This document shows, piece by piece, positions 10,887-19,569 of a stretch of 32,600 nt of DNA. Under the pieces are notes generated by a model. That model did not search any database and was not told the DNA's origin. It saw only the letters and a list, made by a program, of their open reading frames with translations. A program made the position numbers and the translations under genes. The DNA is from Flavobacteriia bacterium (lineage in GTDB: Bacteria > Bacteroidota > Bacteroidia > Flavobacteriales > Flavobacteriaceae): the NCBI GenBank assembly GCA_030617765.1, contig JAUWUU010000006.1:1-32600 (forward strand). The letters are read 5' to 3'. Each line of letters begins with the position of its first letter. Within the stretch, counting starts at the first letter, position 1.

Positions 10887-12218
10887 CTAATATTTACTCG
10901 TGAAATTAAGTTTTAATAACCCCTCTTTTACTTCAGGGCACGACATAAATAGATCCCATAAAAGACCCGTGCGATAATTTTCAATCATGATAATTATAGG
11001 TCCCTGATCAATTGCTAAATAATTATTTGAATACCAATTTTCAGATTCATTAAAAGCGTCGTAAAAACCATATTCTCCCCAAAGTTTTCCATCAAAATCA
11101 TAATAAAAATGGCGTAAAGCTTCCATTGAAAATTCGGGTGTATAAGGGAATGAGGATAAAGCAGCAGTAGGAGAGATAACACCCAGATCATTTGTTGGAC
11201 TATGAGCGGAATAACCTTTATGATTATCACTGGCTGTTAATCCCCAACAGTTTTTGCCATATCCCAAATAATTTTTAGGATTATTCAAACAATATTCTCT
11301 ATTAACAAGAGTGTGATGAAGATTTTGTTCCCAATAATCAGCATAATTATCGCTTAATCCATTCGGGTTTAAACCCAAAAAAGAATAATGTGTAAAGAAT
11401 AAGGGACCACCAAAATCTGGACCTAAAGGTAAATTCCATTTTTGATAATAAGTATTTCCATTTACAAAATTGTTACCTGAAGTCCATCCCTTATGGTAAA
11501 CAGTTTCATTTATTGGGTGGGTTTTAGATGAAAAAGCCAAAACATAAGTAATCAAGGCCTCATTATAACCTTTTATTTCATGATTTATTTGCCATTCATA
11601 ATTTGGTGACCAGTGCCAGATTAAAACATCTTTTCCACTTGTGTACCAGTCCCATTCAACTTCATTCCAAAGCTTATTTATTTTTTCTCGTAATGAATTT
11701 TCATCAATATTATTTTCATCAAAATATTGGCGTGCAGTTAATAGGCCCTGTATCATAAAAGAAGTTTCAACAATATCTCCACCATCATCTTCTGTAAAGA
11801 AAGGTCTTACTTTACCGGTATTCCCGTTATACCAATGCGGAAAAGCACCGTGAAAACGATCTCCTTGCAATAAGAAATCCGTTATTTTATGTAGTCTTTC
11901 TAAAGCTTGTGCCCTTGTAATTATGTTTCTTTCTACTCCTACAATTATTGCCATTACTCCAAATCCACTTCCTCCTGAAGTTACAATATTTGGAGCTTCT
12001 CCATTATAGGCATCGAGATTAGATCTTTCTAATGCCATACTACTTTTTGTATGTGCAAAATCCCAAAAATATTTAAATGTATTTTTTTGAACAAGATCTA
12101 GCAATTCATTATCAGAAAGCTTTTCAGGAGAAATATTATCATTATTTTGTGAACAGGATTGTGTTGTATTAAAAATAATTAAACTTATGAAGGAGATAAA
12201 AAAGATATTAATTTTCAT
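10887..12218 (-). CDS. 'Glucoamylase'-family lipoprotein, GH144-like (candidate endo-beta-1,2-glucanase)
   Basis: Lipoprotein signal (IIFNTTQSCSQNN); NTFKYFWDFAHTKSSMALERSN, TSGGSGFGVMAIIVGVERNIITRAQALERL, TEDDGGDIVETSFMIQGLLTARQYF, GLTASDNHKGYSAHSPTNDLGVISPTAALSSFPYTPEFSMEAL. Confidence 0.82.
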   Translation of the reverse strand: MKINIFFISFISLIIFNTTQSCSQNNDNISPEKLSDNELLDLVQKNTFKYFWDFAHTKSSMALERSNLDAYNGEAPNIVTSGGSGFGVMAIIVGVERNIITRAQALERLHKITDFLLQGDRFHGAFPHWYNGNTGKVRPFFTEDDGGDIVETSFMIQGLLTARQYFDENNIDENSLREKINKLWNEVEWDWYTSGKDVLIWHWSPNYEWQINHEIKGYNEALITYVLAFSSKTHPINETVYHKGWTSGNNFVNGNTYYQKWNLPLGPDFGGPLFFTHYSFLGLNPNGLSDNYADYWEQNLHHTLVNREYCLNNPKNYLGYGKNCWGLTASDNHKGYSAHSPTNDLGVISPTAALSSFPYTPEFSMEALRHFYYDFDGKLWGEYGFYDAFNESENWYSNNYLAIDQGPIIIMIENYRTGLLWDLFMSCPEVKEGLLKLNFTSKY

Positions 12219-12343
12219 ATATATTATTTTTTTTAAAATTACGGTATTTAATTTTAAATGAATAGTTATGAGAGATATTAGTGGACATTCTAATCGTTAA
12301 ATTTTAATGATCTTTTTTTATTTAACAAATTATATTTTTTTAT

Positions 12344-12373
12344 TTGAAGAAGTAAGTAAATAGATTATATTTG
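12344..12373 (+). promoter_or_regulatory. Bacteroidota-type promoter for tRNA-His
   Basis: TTG at 12344-12346, 19 nt spacer, TATATTTG at 12366-12373 (TAnnTTTG consensus). Confidence 0.75.
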
Positions 12374-12412
12374 CATCCGAATTAACCCTAAGGTAATTCT
12401 TTACTAATAAAT

Positions 12413-12487
12413 GGTGGTTGTAGCTCAGTTGGTTAGAGCGCTAGATTGTGGTTCTAGAGGTCGCCGGTTCGATTCCGGTCTTCCACC
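12413..12487 (+). tRNA. tRNA-His (anticodon GTG)
   Basis: GGTGGTTG TA GCTC AGTTGGTTA GAGC G CTAGA TTGTGGT TCTAG AGGTC GCCGG TTCGATT CCGGT CTTCCAC C; G-1 pairs with C73; CCA not encoded. Confidence 0.97.
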
Positions 12488-12495
12488 CAAAAATT

Positions 12496-12526
12496 AAAAA
12501 ACATCCGTCAAAGACGGATGTTTTTT
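12496..12526. terminator. Bidirectional intrinsic terminator between tRNA-His and the cytochrome-c peroxidase gene
   Basis: aaaaaacatccgtc-aaa-gacggatgtttttt, A/T tracts on both sides, between convergent units. Confidence 0.92.
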
Positions 12527-12532
12527 GTTTAG

Positions 12533-13573
12533 TTACATTTTTAATTCTGCAGGAACTTCACCTGTAAGTGAATTTAAATAAGCAAGGACAGCTTTCATCT
12601 CTTGGTCAGAAAGGTCAATATTCAGTTGAACTTTTGCCATAATTTTTACGGCTTCATCTAATTCTTTGACACTGCCATCATGAAAATAAGGATAAGTTTT
12701 TGAAACATTTCTCAAAGAAGGTGATTTAAAAATATATTTATCTGCTTCATTTTTAGTTGCTTCAAATTTACCTTCATCAATCTTTTTACTTTTTGTATGA
12801 TTCCAATAATCATCAAAAACACCAAACTTTTGATAAATATTTCCACCAAGTGCATTTCCGCTGTGACATGCAATACACCCTTTATCAATAAATAATTGAA
12901 GTCCTTCTTTTTCCTGATCATTTAAAGCAGCATTATTTCCAGCTAAATATTCATCAAATTTTGAAGGAGTAATCAATTTTCGTTCAAAAGCACCGATGGC
13001 TTTCTTCATATTATTATAAGTAATAGGTTCTTTATCTTCAGGAAATGCTTTGGCAAACATTTGTTGGTACTTTTCTACTTTTGATAATCTATCAACAACA
13101 GTTTTTTCATCAGGCATTCCCATTTCTACAGGGTTAAGAACTGGTCCGCCGGCTTGTGCTTCGACATCAGGTTCTCTACCATCCCAAAATTGAGCTATAT
13201 GGAGGGCAGCATTTAATGTTGTAGGTGAATTTCTGGTGCCAAAAGTTCCTTCTTTGTCATCTGGGGAAGTTGAAAAATTATCAACACCATAAGTATCTAA
13301 ATTATGGCAAGTATTACAACTTTGTGTTTGATTTTTTGATAAAATTTTATCAAAATAGAGAGATTTTCCAAGTACTACTTTTTCATCAGTTACAAGATTG
13401 TCTTTATTTTCAGCAAATTTAGGTAATTCACCAAAAATTCCTTTTGCCTTGGTTTGTAATGCAGTTAATTCAAGTTTACTTTTACTATTTTCTTTTATAA
13501 CTTCTTTTTTTTCTTTATTACAAGAAGTAATAATACTCAAGATAATAGTTAAGATTATTAATTTTTTCATCAT
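12533..13573 (-). CDS. Di-haem cytochrome-c peroxidase (MauG/CcpA family), probable lipoprotein
   Basis: Two CxxCH haem motifs (SCNTCH, GCIACH); LGKSLYFDKILSKNQTQSCNTCHNLDTYGVDN, FWDGREPDVEAQAGGPVLNPVEMGMP, YPYFHDGSVKELDEAV; lipobox IITSC. Confidence 0.95.
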   Translation of the reverse strand: MMKKLIILTIILSIITSCNKEKKEVIKENSKSKLELTALQTKAKGIFGELPKFAENKDNLVTDEKVVLGKSLYFDKILSKNQTQSCNTCHNLDTYGVDNFSTSPDDKEGTFGTRNSPTTLNAALHIAQFWDGREPDVEAQAGGPVLNPVEMGMPDEKTVVDRLSKVEKYQQMFAKAFPEDKEPITYNNMKKAIGAFERKLITPSKFDEYLAGNNAALNDQEKEGLQLFIDKGCIACHSGNALGGNIYQKFGVFDDYWNHTKSKKIDEGKFEATKNEADKYIFKSPSLRNVSKTYPYFHDGSVKELDEAVKIMAKVQLNIDLSDQEMKAVLAYLNSLTGEVPAELKM

Positions 13574-13705
13574 TTCATGTTTTTAAAATATACATATAAA
13601 AGTACAAAATTAATGAGAAATAAGATATGAAACATAAATTAATTATATTTTTAATAAAATAACAAAAAAAAGGAATTATTAGATTCAATCTAAAATTAAA
13701 ATGAA

Positions 13706-13713
13706 TATTTTTG
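13706..13713 (+). promoter_or_regulatory. -7 box (TATTTTTG) for TPR gene 13738-14433
   Basis: Matches TAnnTTTG, 24 nt upstream of the ATG. Confidence 0.5.
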
Positions 13714-13737
13714 TCGAAATTTTAAAATAAAATAAAA

Positions 13738-14433
13738 ATGAAAAATATTTTAGTACTTATTGTAAGTTTATTGATATTGAACGTTGGTTTTGCTCAAAAT
13801 GACAAATCTGAAACGATTGCAATAGAAAAACAAATTTTAAAATATTCTAGATTAAATAGTGACGCTTCTGTTTCGACAAATTCTTTGTATAGGCTAATTG
13901 CATTAGAAGGAGAAAATAGTACTTACAAAGATAGCTTAGCCTATGTTTATTATGCTACTCGAAAATATGCACCTTGCTTTATGGTTGCTACTGATGTTTT
14001 AAAAAGAAATCCTGAAAATATAAATATGCTTGAAATACAAGCAATTTCACTTGAAGCTTTAGGCGCTATAAATAAGGGAATAGAGTCATATGAAAAGCTT
14101 TTTACATTGACTAATAGTAATTTTCACGGTTATTCTTTGGCAAAATTACAGTATTCAGTAAAAAAATATGATGATGCATACGCAACTATTTTAAAAGCAG
14201 AAAAATTAAATGATACTGGAAATTATAAAGTAACTTATGCAATCAATAAAACTCATTCACAACAAATTGAATTGATTGCTGCTATTCAATATCTAAAAGG
14301 ATTGATCGCCATTGAATTAAAAAAAGATGATATTGCTAAAATAAGTCTAGAAAAAGCCATAAAAATTCAACCTGAATTTGTTTTGGCCAAAGAGAGTATA
14401 GAAGCTTTGAATGAAAAGAATAATCAGAAATAG
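13738..14433 (+). CDS. Secreted TPR-containing protein
   Basis: Signal peptide MKNILVLIVSLLILNVGFAQ; helical repeats such as DIAKISLEKAIKIQPEFVLAKESIEALNEK. Confidence 0.8.
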   Translation: MKNILVLIVSLLILNVGFAQNDKSETIAIEKQILKYSRLNSDASVSTNSLYRLIALEGENSTYKDSLAYVYYATRKYAPCFMVATDVLKRNPENINMLEIQAISLEALGAINKGIESYEKLFTLTNSNFHGYSLAKLQYSVKKYDDAYATILKAEKLNDTGNYKVTYAINKTHSQQIELIAAIQYLKGLIAIELKKDDIAKISLEKAIKIQPEFVLAKESIEALNEKNNQK

Positions 14434-14454
14434 CTGATTATTCTTTTCATTCAA
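14407..14454. terminator. Long perfect inverted repeat, shared terminator overlapping both convergent 3' ends
   Basis: ttgaatgaaaagaataatcag (14407-14427) is the exact reverse complement of ctgattattcttttcattcaa (14434-14454); loop aaatag carries the TPR stop codon. Confidence 0.75.
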
Positions 14455-17239
14455 TAATTTTTTTCAGTTTTTCTTTTAAATATTTTGCTGTGTAAGATTT
14501 TTTAATGGTTATCAATTTTTCGGGAGTGCCCTGAAATATGATATTTCCACCCTTTTTACCTCCTTCAAGACCCAAATCTATCACATAATCGGCACATTTG
14601 ATCATGTCGAGATTATGCTCAATTACAATTATTGAATGTCCTTTATCAAGTAAAGCATTAAAAGACTTGAGCAATTTATTGATATCATGAAAATGTAATC
14701 CTGTAGTGGGCTCATCAAAAATGAACAATGTTTTATTGGTTGTGTGGCCTTTTATTAAAAATGAAGCTAATTTAATTCGTTGCGCTTCACCACCTGAAAG
14801 CGTAGAAGATGCCTGACCTAATTGTACATATCCCAAGCCAACATCCTGAAGAGGTTTTAACTTTAGAACTATTTTTGTTTGGATGTGTTTATTGAAAAAT
14901 ATAATAGCCTCATCTACCGTTAATTGTAAGATATCATTAATTGATTTTCCTTCAAATTTTACTTCTAAGATCTCTTTTTTAAACCGTTTGCCTTTACAGG
15001 TTTCACACTCTAAATGAACATCAGCCATAAATTGCATTTCAATAGTAACTTCACCTTCTCCTTTACAAGTTTCGCATCTGCCACCATCAACATTAAAAGA
15101 AAAATGTTTTGCTTTATATCCTCTAATTTTTGATATTTTTTGATGGGTATATAAATTTCGTATATCATCATAGGCTTTGATATAAGTAGCTGGATTTGAT
15201 CTGCTTGATCGACCGATAGGGTTTTGATTGACAAATTCAATTTGTTTTATTAATTCAATTTTTCCTTTTATTTCAGTGAATTGCCCTGCTTTTTCACCAT
15301 AATTGAGTAATTTTTTTTGGATTGCCGGGTATAAAATATCTCGAATCAATGTGCTTTTTCCACTTCCTGAAACACCTGTTACAACTGTTAAAGTATTGAG
15401 AGGGACTTTAATATCAATATTTTTTAAATTATTTTCTCTTGCACCGATTAGTTCAATATAATTTTTTGAAGTCCGTCTTTCTTCAGGTATTTCAATTTGT
15501 AATTCACCACTAAGATATTTTGATGTAAGTGAGTCAAAATTTAAAATATCTTTGTAGTTACCTTCAGCTACTAGTTCACCACCAAATGCACCAGCTTCAG
15601 GACCAATATCAATAATATGATCGGCTACTTTAATAATATCTTCATCGTGTTCAACAACAATTACTGTATTTCCAAGATCACGTAAGTTTTTTAATACTTT
15701 TATAAGTCTTTCAGTATCACGTGAATGTAAACCAATACTCGGTTCATCTAAAATATACATTGATCCTACAAGGCTGCTGCCCAGAGAAGTGGCTAAATTA
15801 ATGCGCTGACTTTCACCGCCTGAAAGAGTATTCGAATTTCTATTTATGGAGAGATAATCCAATCCAACATCACTTAAAAACTGTAAGCGATTGATAATTT
15901 CTTTTAAAAGTCGTTTTGCAATCTTTAGTTCATGTTCTGTAAGATTAATATTATTAAAAAAATCTAAAAGCTCATTTATTGGCAATTGTACAAGATCAGT
16001 AATTGAAGTGTTATTAATTTTAATATAATTTGCTTCTTTTTTAAGTCGATTTCCATTGCATGTAGGACATTTTGTTTTTCCGCGATAGCGAGAAAGCATG
16101 ACTCTATATTGTATTTTATAACTCTTTTCTTCAATATGTTTAAAAAAGCCATTGATACCTTTGAAATATTTATTACCAATCCATAAAATTTGCTTCTGCG
16201 ATTCGGTTAATTGAAAATATGGTTTGTGAATTGGAAAATCAAATTTGTAGGCATTGTTAATGAATTGTTCTTTATAGTTTTTAAATGAATCACTTTTCCA
16301 GGGTAAAATTGCATTCTCATAAATCGAAAATAAGGTGTTTGGTATTACAAGATCTTCATCAATACCAATAATATTTCCATAACCTTCGCAAGTTGGGCAA
16401 GCGCCGTAAGGGTTATTAAAACTAAATAAATGTGTATTGGGTTCTAAGAAAGTAATTCCATCTAATTCAAAATTATTATTGAATTCTTTTTGAATATTAT
16501 CGGATAAATTCTCAATAAAACATGTTCCTTTTCCTTCATAAAATGCTGTTTGAGTAGAATCAGCCACTCTATTGTAGAAATCTTCATCTTCTTGAACAAC
16601 AAATCTATCTACAACCAAGAATAGATCTGTAAAGTTTTTACGATCAAATTCATCAATTCTGATAATATTTTGATTAACTTTTATTCGAGAAAAGCCTTGT
16701 TGTTTAAGAATATTTAAAACCTGATCTAATTCTTTTTCTTTATCAATTACTATAGGTGCTAGTAATAATAATTTTGATCTTTCACTAAAATGTTTTACAT
16801 ATTCAACAACATCACTTATGCTATCTTTTTTAACAATTTCTCCCGAAATAGGAGAGTAGGTTTTGCCGATACGGGCATACAATAATTTTAAGTAGTCATA
16901 TATTTCGGTTGTGGTACCAACTGTTGAGCGTGGATTTGTATTATTTACTTTTTGTTCAATAGCAATTGCCGGTGAAATTCCTTTGATATAAGTTACCTTA
17001 GGCTTGTTCAATTTACCTAAAAACTGACGTGCATATGCCGATAAACTTTCTACATATCTTCTTTGTCCTTCGGCGTAAAGAGTGTCAAAAGCAAGGCTTG
17101 ATTTACCAGATCCTGATAGCCCGGTGATCACAATTAGCTTATTTCTAGGTATATTTACATCAATTTTTTTTAAATTGTGAATTGCTGCGCCTTTGATAAT
17201 TATGAATTTTTTAAATTCTTTGAAATCGTTGTTTTTCAA
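14447..17239 (-). CDS. uvrA: Excinuclease ABC subunit A
   Basis: Two ABC ATPase modules (TGLSGSGKSSLAFDTLYAEGQRRYVESLSAYARQFLG; TGVSGSGKSTLIRDILYPA), zinc-finger cysteine pairs, NTLSGGESQRI, STLSGGEAQRIKLASFL. Confidence 0.97.
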   Translation of the reverse strand: MKNNDFKEFKKFIIIKGAAIHNLKKIDVNIPRNKLIVITGLSGSGKSSLAFDTLYAEGQRRYVESLSAYARQFLGKLNKPKVTYIKGISPAIAIEQKVNNTNPRSTVGTTTEIYDYLKLLYARIGKTYSPISGEIVKKDSISDVVEYVKHFSERSKLLLLAPIVIDKEKELDQVLNILKQQGFSRIKVNQNIIRIDEFDRKNFTDLFLVVDRFVVQEDEDFYNRVADSTQTAFYEGKGTCFIENLSDNIQKEFNNNFELDGITFLEPNTHLFSFNNPYGACPTCEGYGNIIGIDEDLVIPNTLFSIYENAILPWKSDSFKNYKEQFINNAYKFDFPIHKPYFQLTESQKQILWIGNKYFKGINGFFKHIEEKSYKIQYRVMLSRYRGKTKCPTCNGNRLKKEANYIKINNTSITDLVQLPINELLDFFNNINLTEHELKIAKRLLKEIINRLQFLSDVGLDYLSINRNSNTLSGGESQRINLATSLGSSLVGSMYILDEPSIGLHSRDTERLIKVLKNLRDLGNTVIVVEHDEDIIKVADHIIDIGPEAGAFGGELVAEGNYKDILNFDSLTSKYLSGELQIEIPEERRTSKNYIELIGARENNLKNIDIKVPLNTLTVVTGVSGSGKSTLIRDILYPAIQKKLLNYGEKAGQFTEIKGKIELIKQIEFVNQNPIGRSSRSNPATYIKAYDDIRNLYTHQKISKIRGYKAKHFSFNVDGGRCETCKGEGEVTIEMQFMADVHLECETCKGKRFKKEILEVKFEGKSINDILQLTVDEAIIFFNKHIQTKIVLKLKPLQDVGLGYVQLGQASSTLSGGEAQRIKLASFLIKGHTTNKTLFIFDEPTTGLHFHDINKLLKSFNALLDKGHSIIVIEHNLDMIKCADYVIDLGLEGGKKGGNIIFQGTPEKLITIKKSYTAKYLKEKLKKIIE

Positions 17240-17271
17240 TGTTTTATAGATGATTAGAATTAATATTTTTA

Positions 17272-17279
17272 CAAATATA
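17272..17279 (-). promoter_or_regulatory. -7 box (TATATTTG) upstream of uvrA
   Basis: caaatata on + strand, 33 nt upstream of the uvrA start. Confidence 0.55.
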
Positions 17280-17345
17280 CTAAGTAATATTTGTTAATAA
17301 AAAGTTAATAAATGTTAAAAAAAATAAAAAAAATTACAAATAAAT

Positions 17346-17377
17346 TTGTTTATTAGAATAAAATGTTATTATATTTG
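17346..17377 (+). promoter_or_regulatory. Promoter for the ECF sigma factor gene
   Basis: TTG at 17346-17348, 21 nt spacer, TATATTTG at 17370-17377. Confidence 0.65.
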
Positions 17378-17478
17378 TTCCGAGATTAGATTATAGAACT
17401 GATCTCTCCTGTCATTATTAACTTTAAAAAAATTGTGCTTATAGTATAGTTCTACTTTTCATAACAATAAAAATAATC

Positions 17479-17506
17479 GAAGATAATTTTATTTATCTTC
17501 ATTTTT
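17479..17506 (+). promoter_or_regulatory. Leader hairpin in the sigma-factor 5' UTR
   Basis: gaagataa-ttttat-ttatcttc perfect 8-bp stem followed by attttt, directly before the A-rich start region. Confidence 0.5.
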
Positions 17507-17521
17507 AAAAAAAGGGGAATT

Positions 17522-18106
17522 ATGTATACACAAAAATTGGATGACAGTATTCTTGTCAAAAACTACATTGACGGTAACGAAAGGGCATTAGAAATTCTAA
17601 TCCTACGACACAAACAACGAATTTACAGTTTTATTTATTCAAAGGTTCAAGATAGAGATGTAACTGAAGATATTTTTCAGGATACCTTTATTAAGATCAT
17701 CAATACTTTGAAATTGGGTAAATATAATGAAGAAGGTAAATTTTTACCTTGGTCTATGAGAATTGCGCATAATTTGGTAATTGACTTCTTTAGAAAAAGC
17801 AATAGAATGCCAACATTTAAAAATACCGATGAATTTGATATTTTTTCTGTACTTGGAGATCCAAGTTTAAACGCAGAAAAAGAACTTATTAAAAATCAAA
17901 TTCATGCTGATATTAGAAAGTTGGTAGAAAAGCTTCCTGAAGATCAAAAAGAAGTTTTGAATATGCGTATTTATAGAGAAATGAGTTTTAAAGAAATTTC
18001 AGAGCAAACTTCTGTTAGTATCAATACAGCCTTGGGTAGAATGCGTTATGCATTGATAAATCTGAGAAAAATGATTGATAGTAACAATATTATTTTAACT
18101 AATTAA
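17522..18106 (+). CDS. RNA polymerase sigma factor, sigma-70/ECF family
   Basis: Region 2 (LILRHKQRIYSFIYSKVQDRDVTEDIFQDTFIKI, FLPWSMRIAHNLVIDFFRK) and region 4 (LPEDQKEVLNMRIYREMSFKEISEQTSVSINTALGRMRYALINLRKMI). Confidence 0.95.
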   Translation: MYTQKLDDSILVKNYIDGNERALEILILRHKQRIYSFIYSKVQDRDVTEDIFQDTFIKIINTLKLGKYNEEGKFLPWSMRIAHNLVIDFFRKSNRMPTFKNTDEFDIFSVLGDPSLNAEKELIKNQIHADIRKLVEKLPEDQKEVLNMRIYREMSFKEISEQTSVSINTALGRMRYALINLRKMIDSNNIILTN

Positions 18107-18189
18107 CGAAAAATATTAATATTTTTTAATTAAGTTACAATAATTATGAGTTTTGCTCGTTATATTATTAAATCCCTTAAAAATTTAAT

Positions 18190-18330
18190 ATGGCAAAACT
18201 TTACACAGAAAGATTTTTTAAAGAAAAATTAGAACCGAAAAATGAGACAATCTCATTTTTATTAAACTACTCAAAATCAGTAAAAGTAGTAAAAGTTAAA
18301 AAAGAAAGCTTAATGTTTCATTTGAATTAA
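18190..18330 (+). CDS. Small protein of unknown function (46 aa)
   Basis: ATG to TAA frame MAKLYTERFFKEKLEPKNETISFLLNYSKSVKVVKVKKESLMFHLN; below the ORF-track size cutoff; between the sigma factor and a terminator. Confidence 0.6.
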   Translation: MAKLYTERFFKEKLEPKNETISFLLNYSKSVKVVKVKKESLMFHLN

Positions 18331-18340
18331 TCGTGAAAAG

Positions 18341-18368
18341 ACTCTCAAGTAATTGGGAGTTTTTTTTT
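18341..18368. terminator. Intrinsic terminator between the small ORF and nth
   Basis: actctcaa-gtaa-ttgggagt (one G.T pair) followed by eight T. Confidence 0.85.
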
Positions 18369-18376
18369 GGTTTTTA

Positions 18377-19009
18377 TTATAGCAAGCTTTTTCTTCCAAT
18401 ATTTTTTGTGATGATATCTTTTTCTATATTCCAGCCTCTGGCAGGTGAGTATTCTCTACCATAAAAAATTATTTGTAAATGCAATTTATTCCATAAATCT
18501 TTGGGGAATAATCGTTTGGCATCTTTTTCAGTTTGTACTACATTTTTGCCATTACTCAAATTCCATCGGTACATTAGTCTATGGATATGTGTATCAACAG
18601 GAAATGCCGGAACACCAAATGCCTGGCTCATTACAACTGAAGCTGTTTTATGACCTACTGCAGGAAAAGCCTCAAGGTCAGTAAAATTTTGGGGTACTTT
18701 ACCCTGATGTTTTTCAATGATTATTTTAGATAGGCCGTAAATTCCCTTTGATTTCATTGGAGATAGACCTACAGGTTTGATGATCTCTTTGATCTCTTCA
18801 ATAGATAATTTTACCATATCATACGGATTATCGGCTTTTTTAAATAATAGAGGCGTAATAATATTTACTCTTGCATCAGTACTTTGCGCGGAGAGTAGAA
18901 CTGATATTAGTAAAGTATATGGGTCTTTATGCAGCAGTGGAATAGGAGGGTTGGGGTATTTTTCATTTAAAGTTTCAATAATATAAATTACTTTTTCTTT
19001 CTTATTCAT
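18377..19009 (-). CDS. nth: Endonuclease III
   Basis: LLISVLLSAQSTDARVN, FPAVGHKTASVVMSQAFGVPAFPVDTHIHRLMYRW (HhH and catalytic Lys/Asp). The C-terminal 4Fe-4S cysteines seem absent. Confidence 0.92.
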   Translation of the reverse strand: MNKKEKVIYIIETLNEKYPNPPIPLLHKDPYTLLISVLLSAQSTDARVNIITPLLFKKADNPYDMVKLSIEEIKEIIKPVGLSPMKSKGIYGLSKIIIEKHQGKVPQNFTDLEAFPAVGHKTASVVMSQAFGVPAFPVDTHIHRLMYRWNLSNGKNVVQTEKDAKRLFPKDLWNKLHLQIIFYGREYSPARGWNIEKDIITKNIGRKSLL

Positions 19010-19043
19010 TTTTTGTTATTTTTATGCTATAAAAATACAAATT

Positions 19044-19502
19044 ATGACAACATTAAAAATAGGCGACAAAGCACCTTATTTTGAAGGGATAGATCAAAAT
19101 GAAAAAAAAGTAAGTTTAAAAGATTTTGAAAGTAAAAAAGTAGTTTTATTTTTTTATCCTAAAGCAAGTACACCCGGTTGTACTATGGAAGCCAAAAATC
19201 TAAGAGATAATTATCAAACCTTTTTAGATAAGGGATATGCAATAGTTGGCGTGAGTGCAGATTCGGTAAAACGACAATTAAATTTTGCTACAAAGAATGA
19301 ACTTCAATATTCCTTAATTGCCGATGAAGATAAAACTATTTTAAATGCTTATGGTGTTTGGGGCCCTAAGAAGTTTATGGGTAGGGAATATGACGGAATT
19401 CATCGCACAACTTTTATTATAGATGAAAATGGAATAATTGAGGATGTTATCAAGAAAGTTAAGACAAAAGCACATACTGAGCAGATCTTTGGTACATTGT
19501 AA
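19044..19502 (+). CDS. bcp: Thioredoxin-dependent thiol peroxidase (Bcp-type peroxiredoxin)
   Basis: IGDKAPYFEGIDQNEKKVSLKDFESKKVVLFFYPKASTPGCTMEAKNLRDNY; YGVWGPKKFMGREYDGIHRTTFIID. Confidence 0.95.
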   Translation: MTTLKIGDKAPYFEGIDQNEKKVSLKDFESKKVVLFFYPKASTPGCTMEAKNLRDNYQTFLDKGYAIVGVSADSVKRQLNFATKNELQYSLIADEDKTILNAYGVWGPKKFMGREYDGIHRTTFIIDENGIIEDVIKKVKTKAHTEQIFGTL

Positions 19503-19510
19503 ATTAGATT

Positions 19511-19569
19511 ACGGTAAGCAGTAGTGGTTAACAGTCAGAAAAAAACGAAAAACTGCTACTGCTTACTGT
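19511..19569. repeat. Imperfect inverted repeat in the bcp / 19579-21027 convergent gap
   Basis: acggtaagcagtagtggtt (19511-19529) versus aactgctactgcttactgt (19551-19569): 16 of 19 Watson-Crick complementary positions. Confidence 0.7.
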
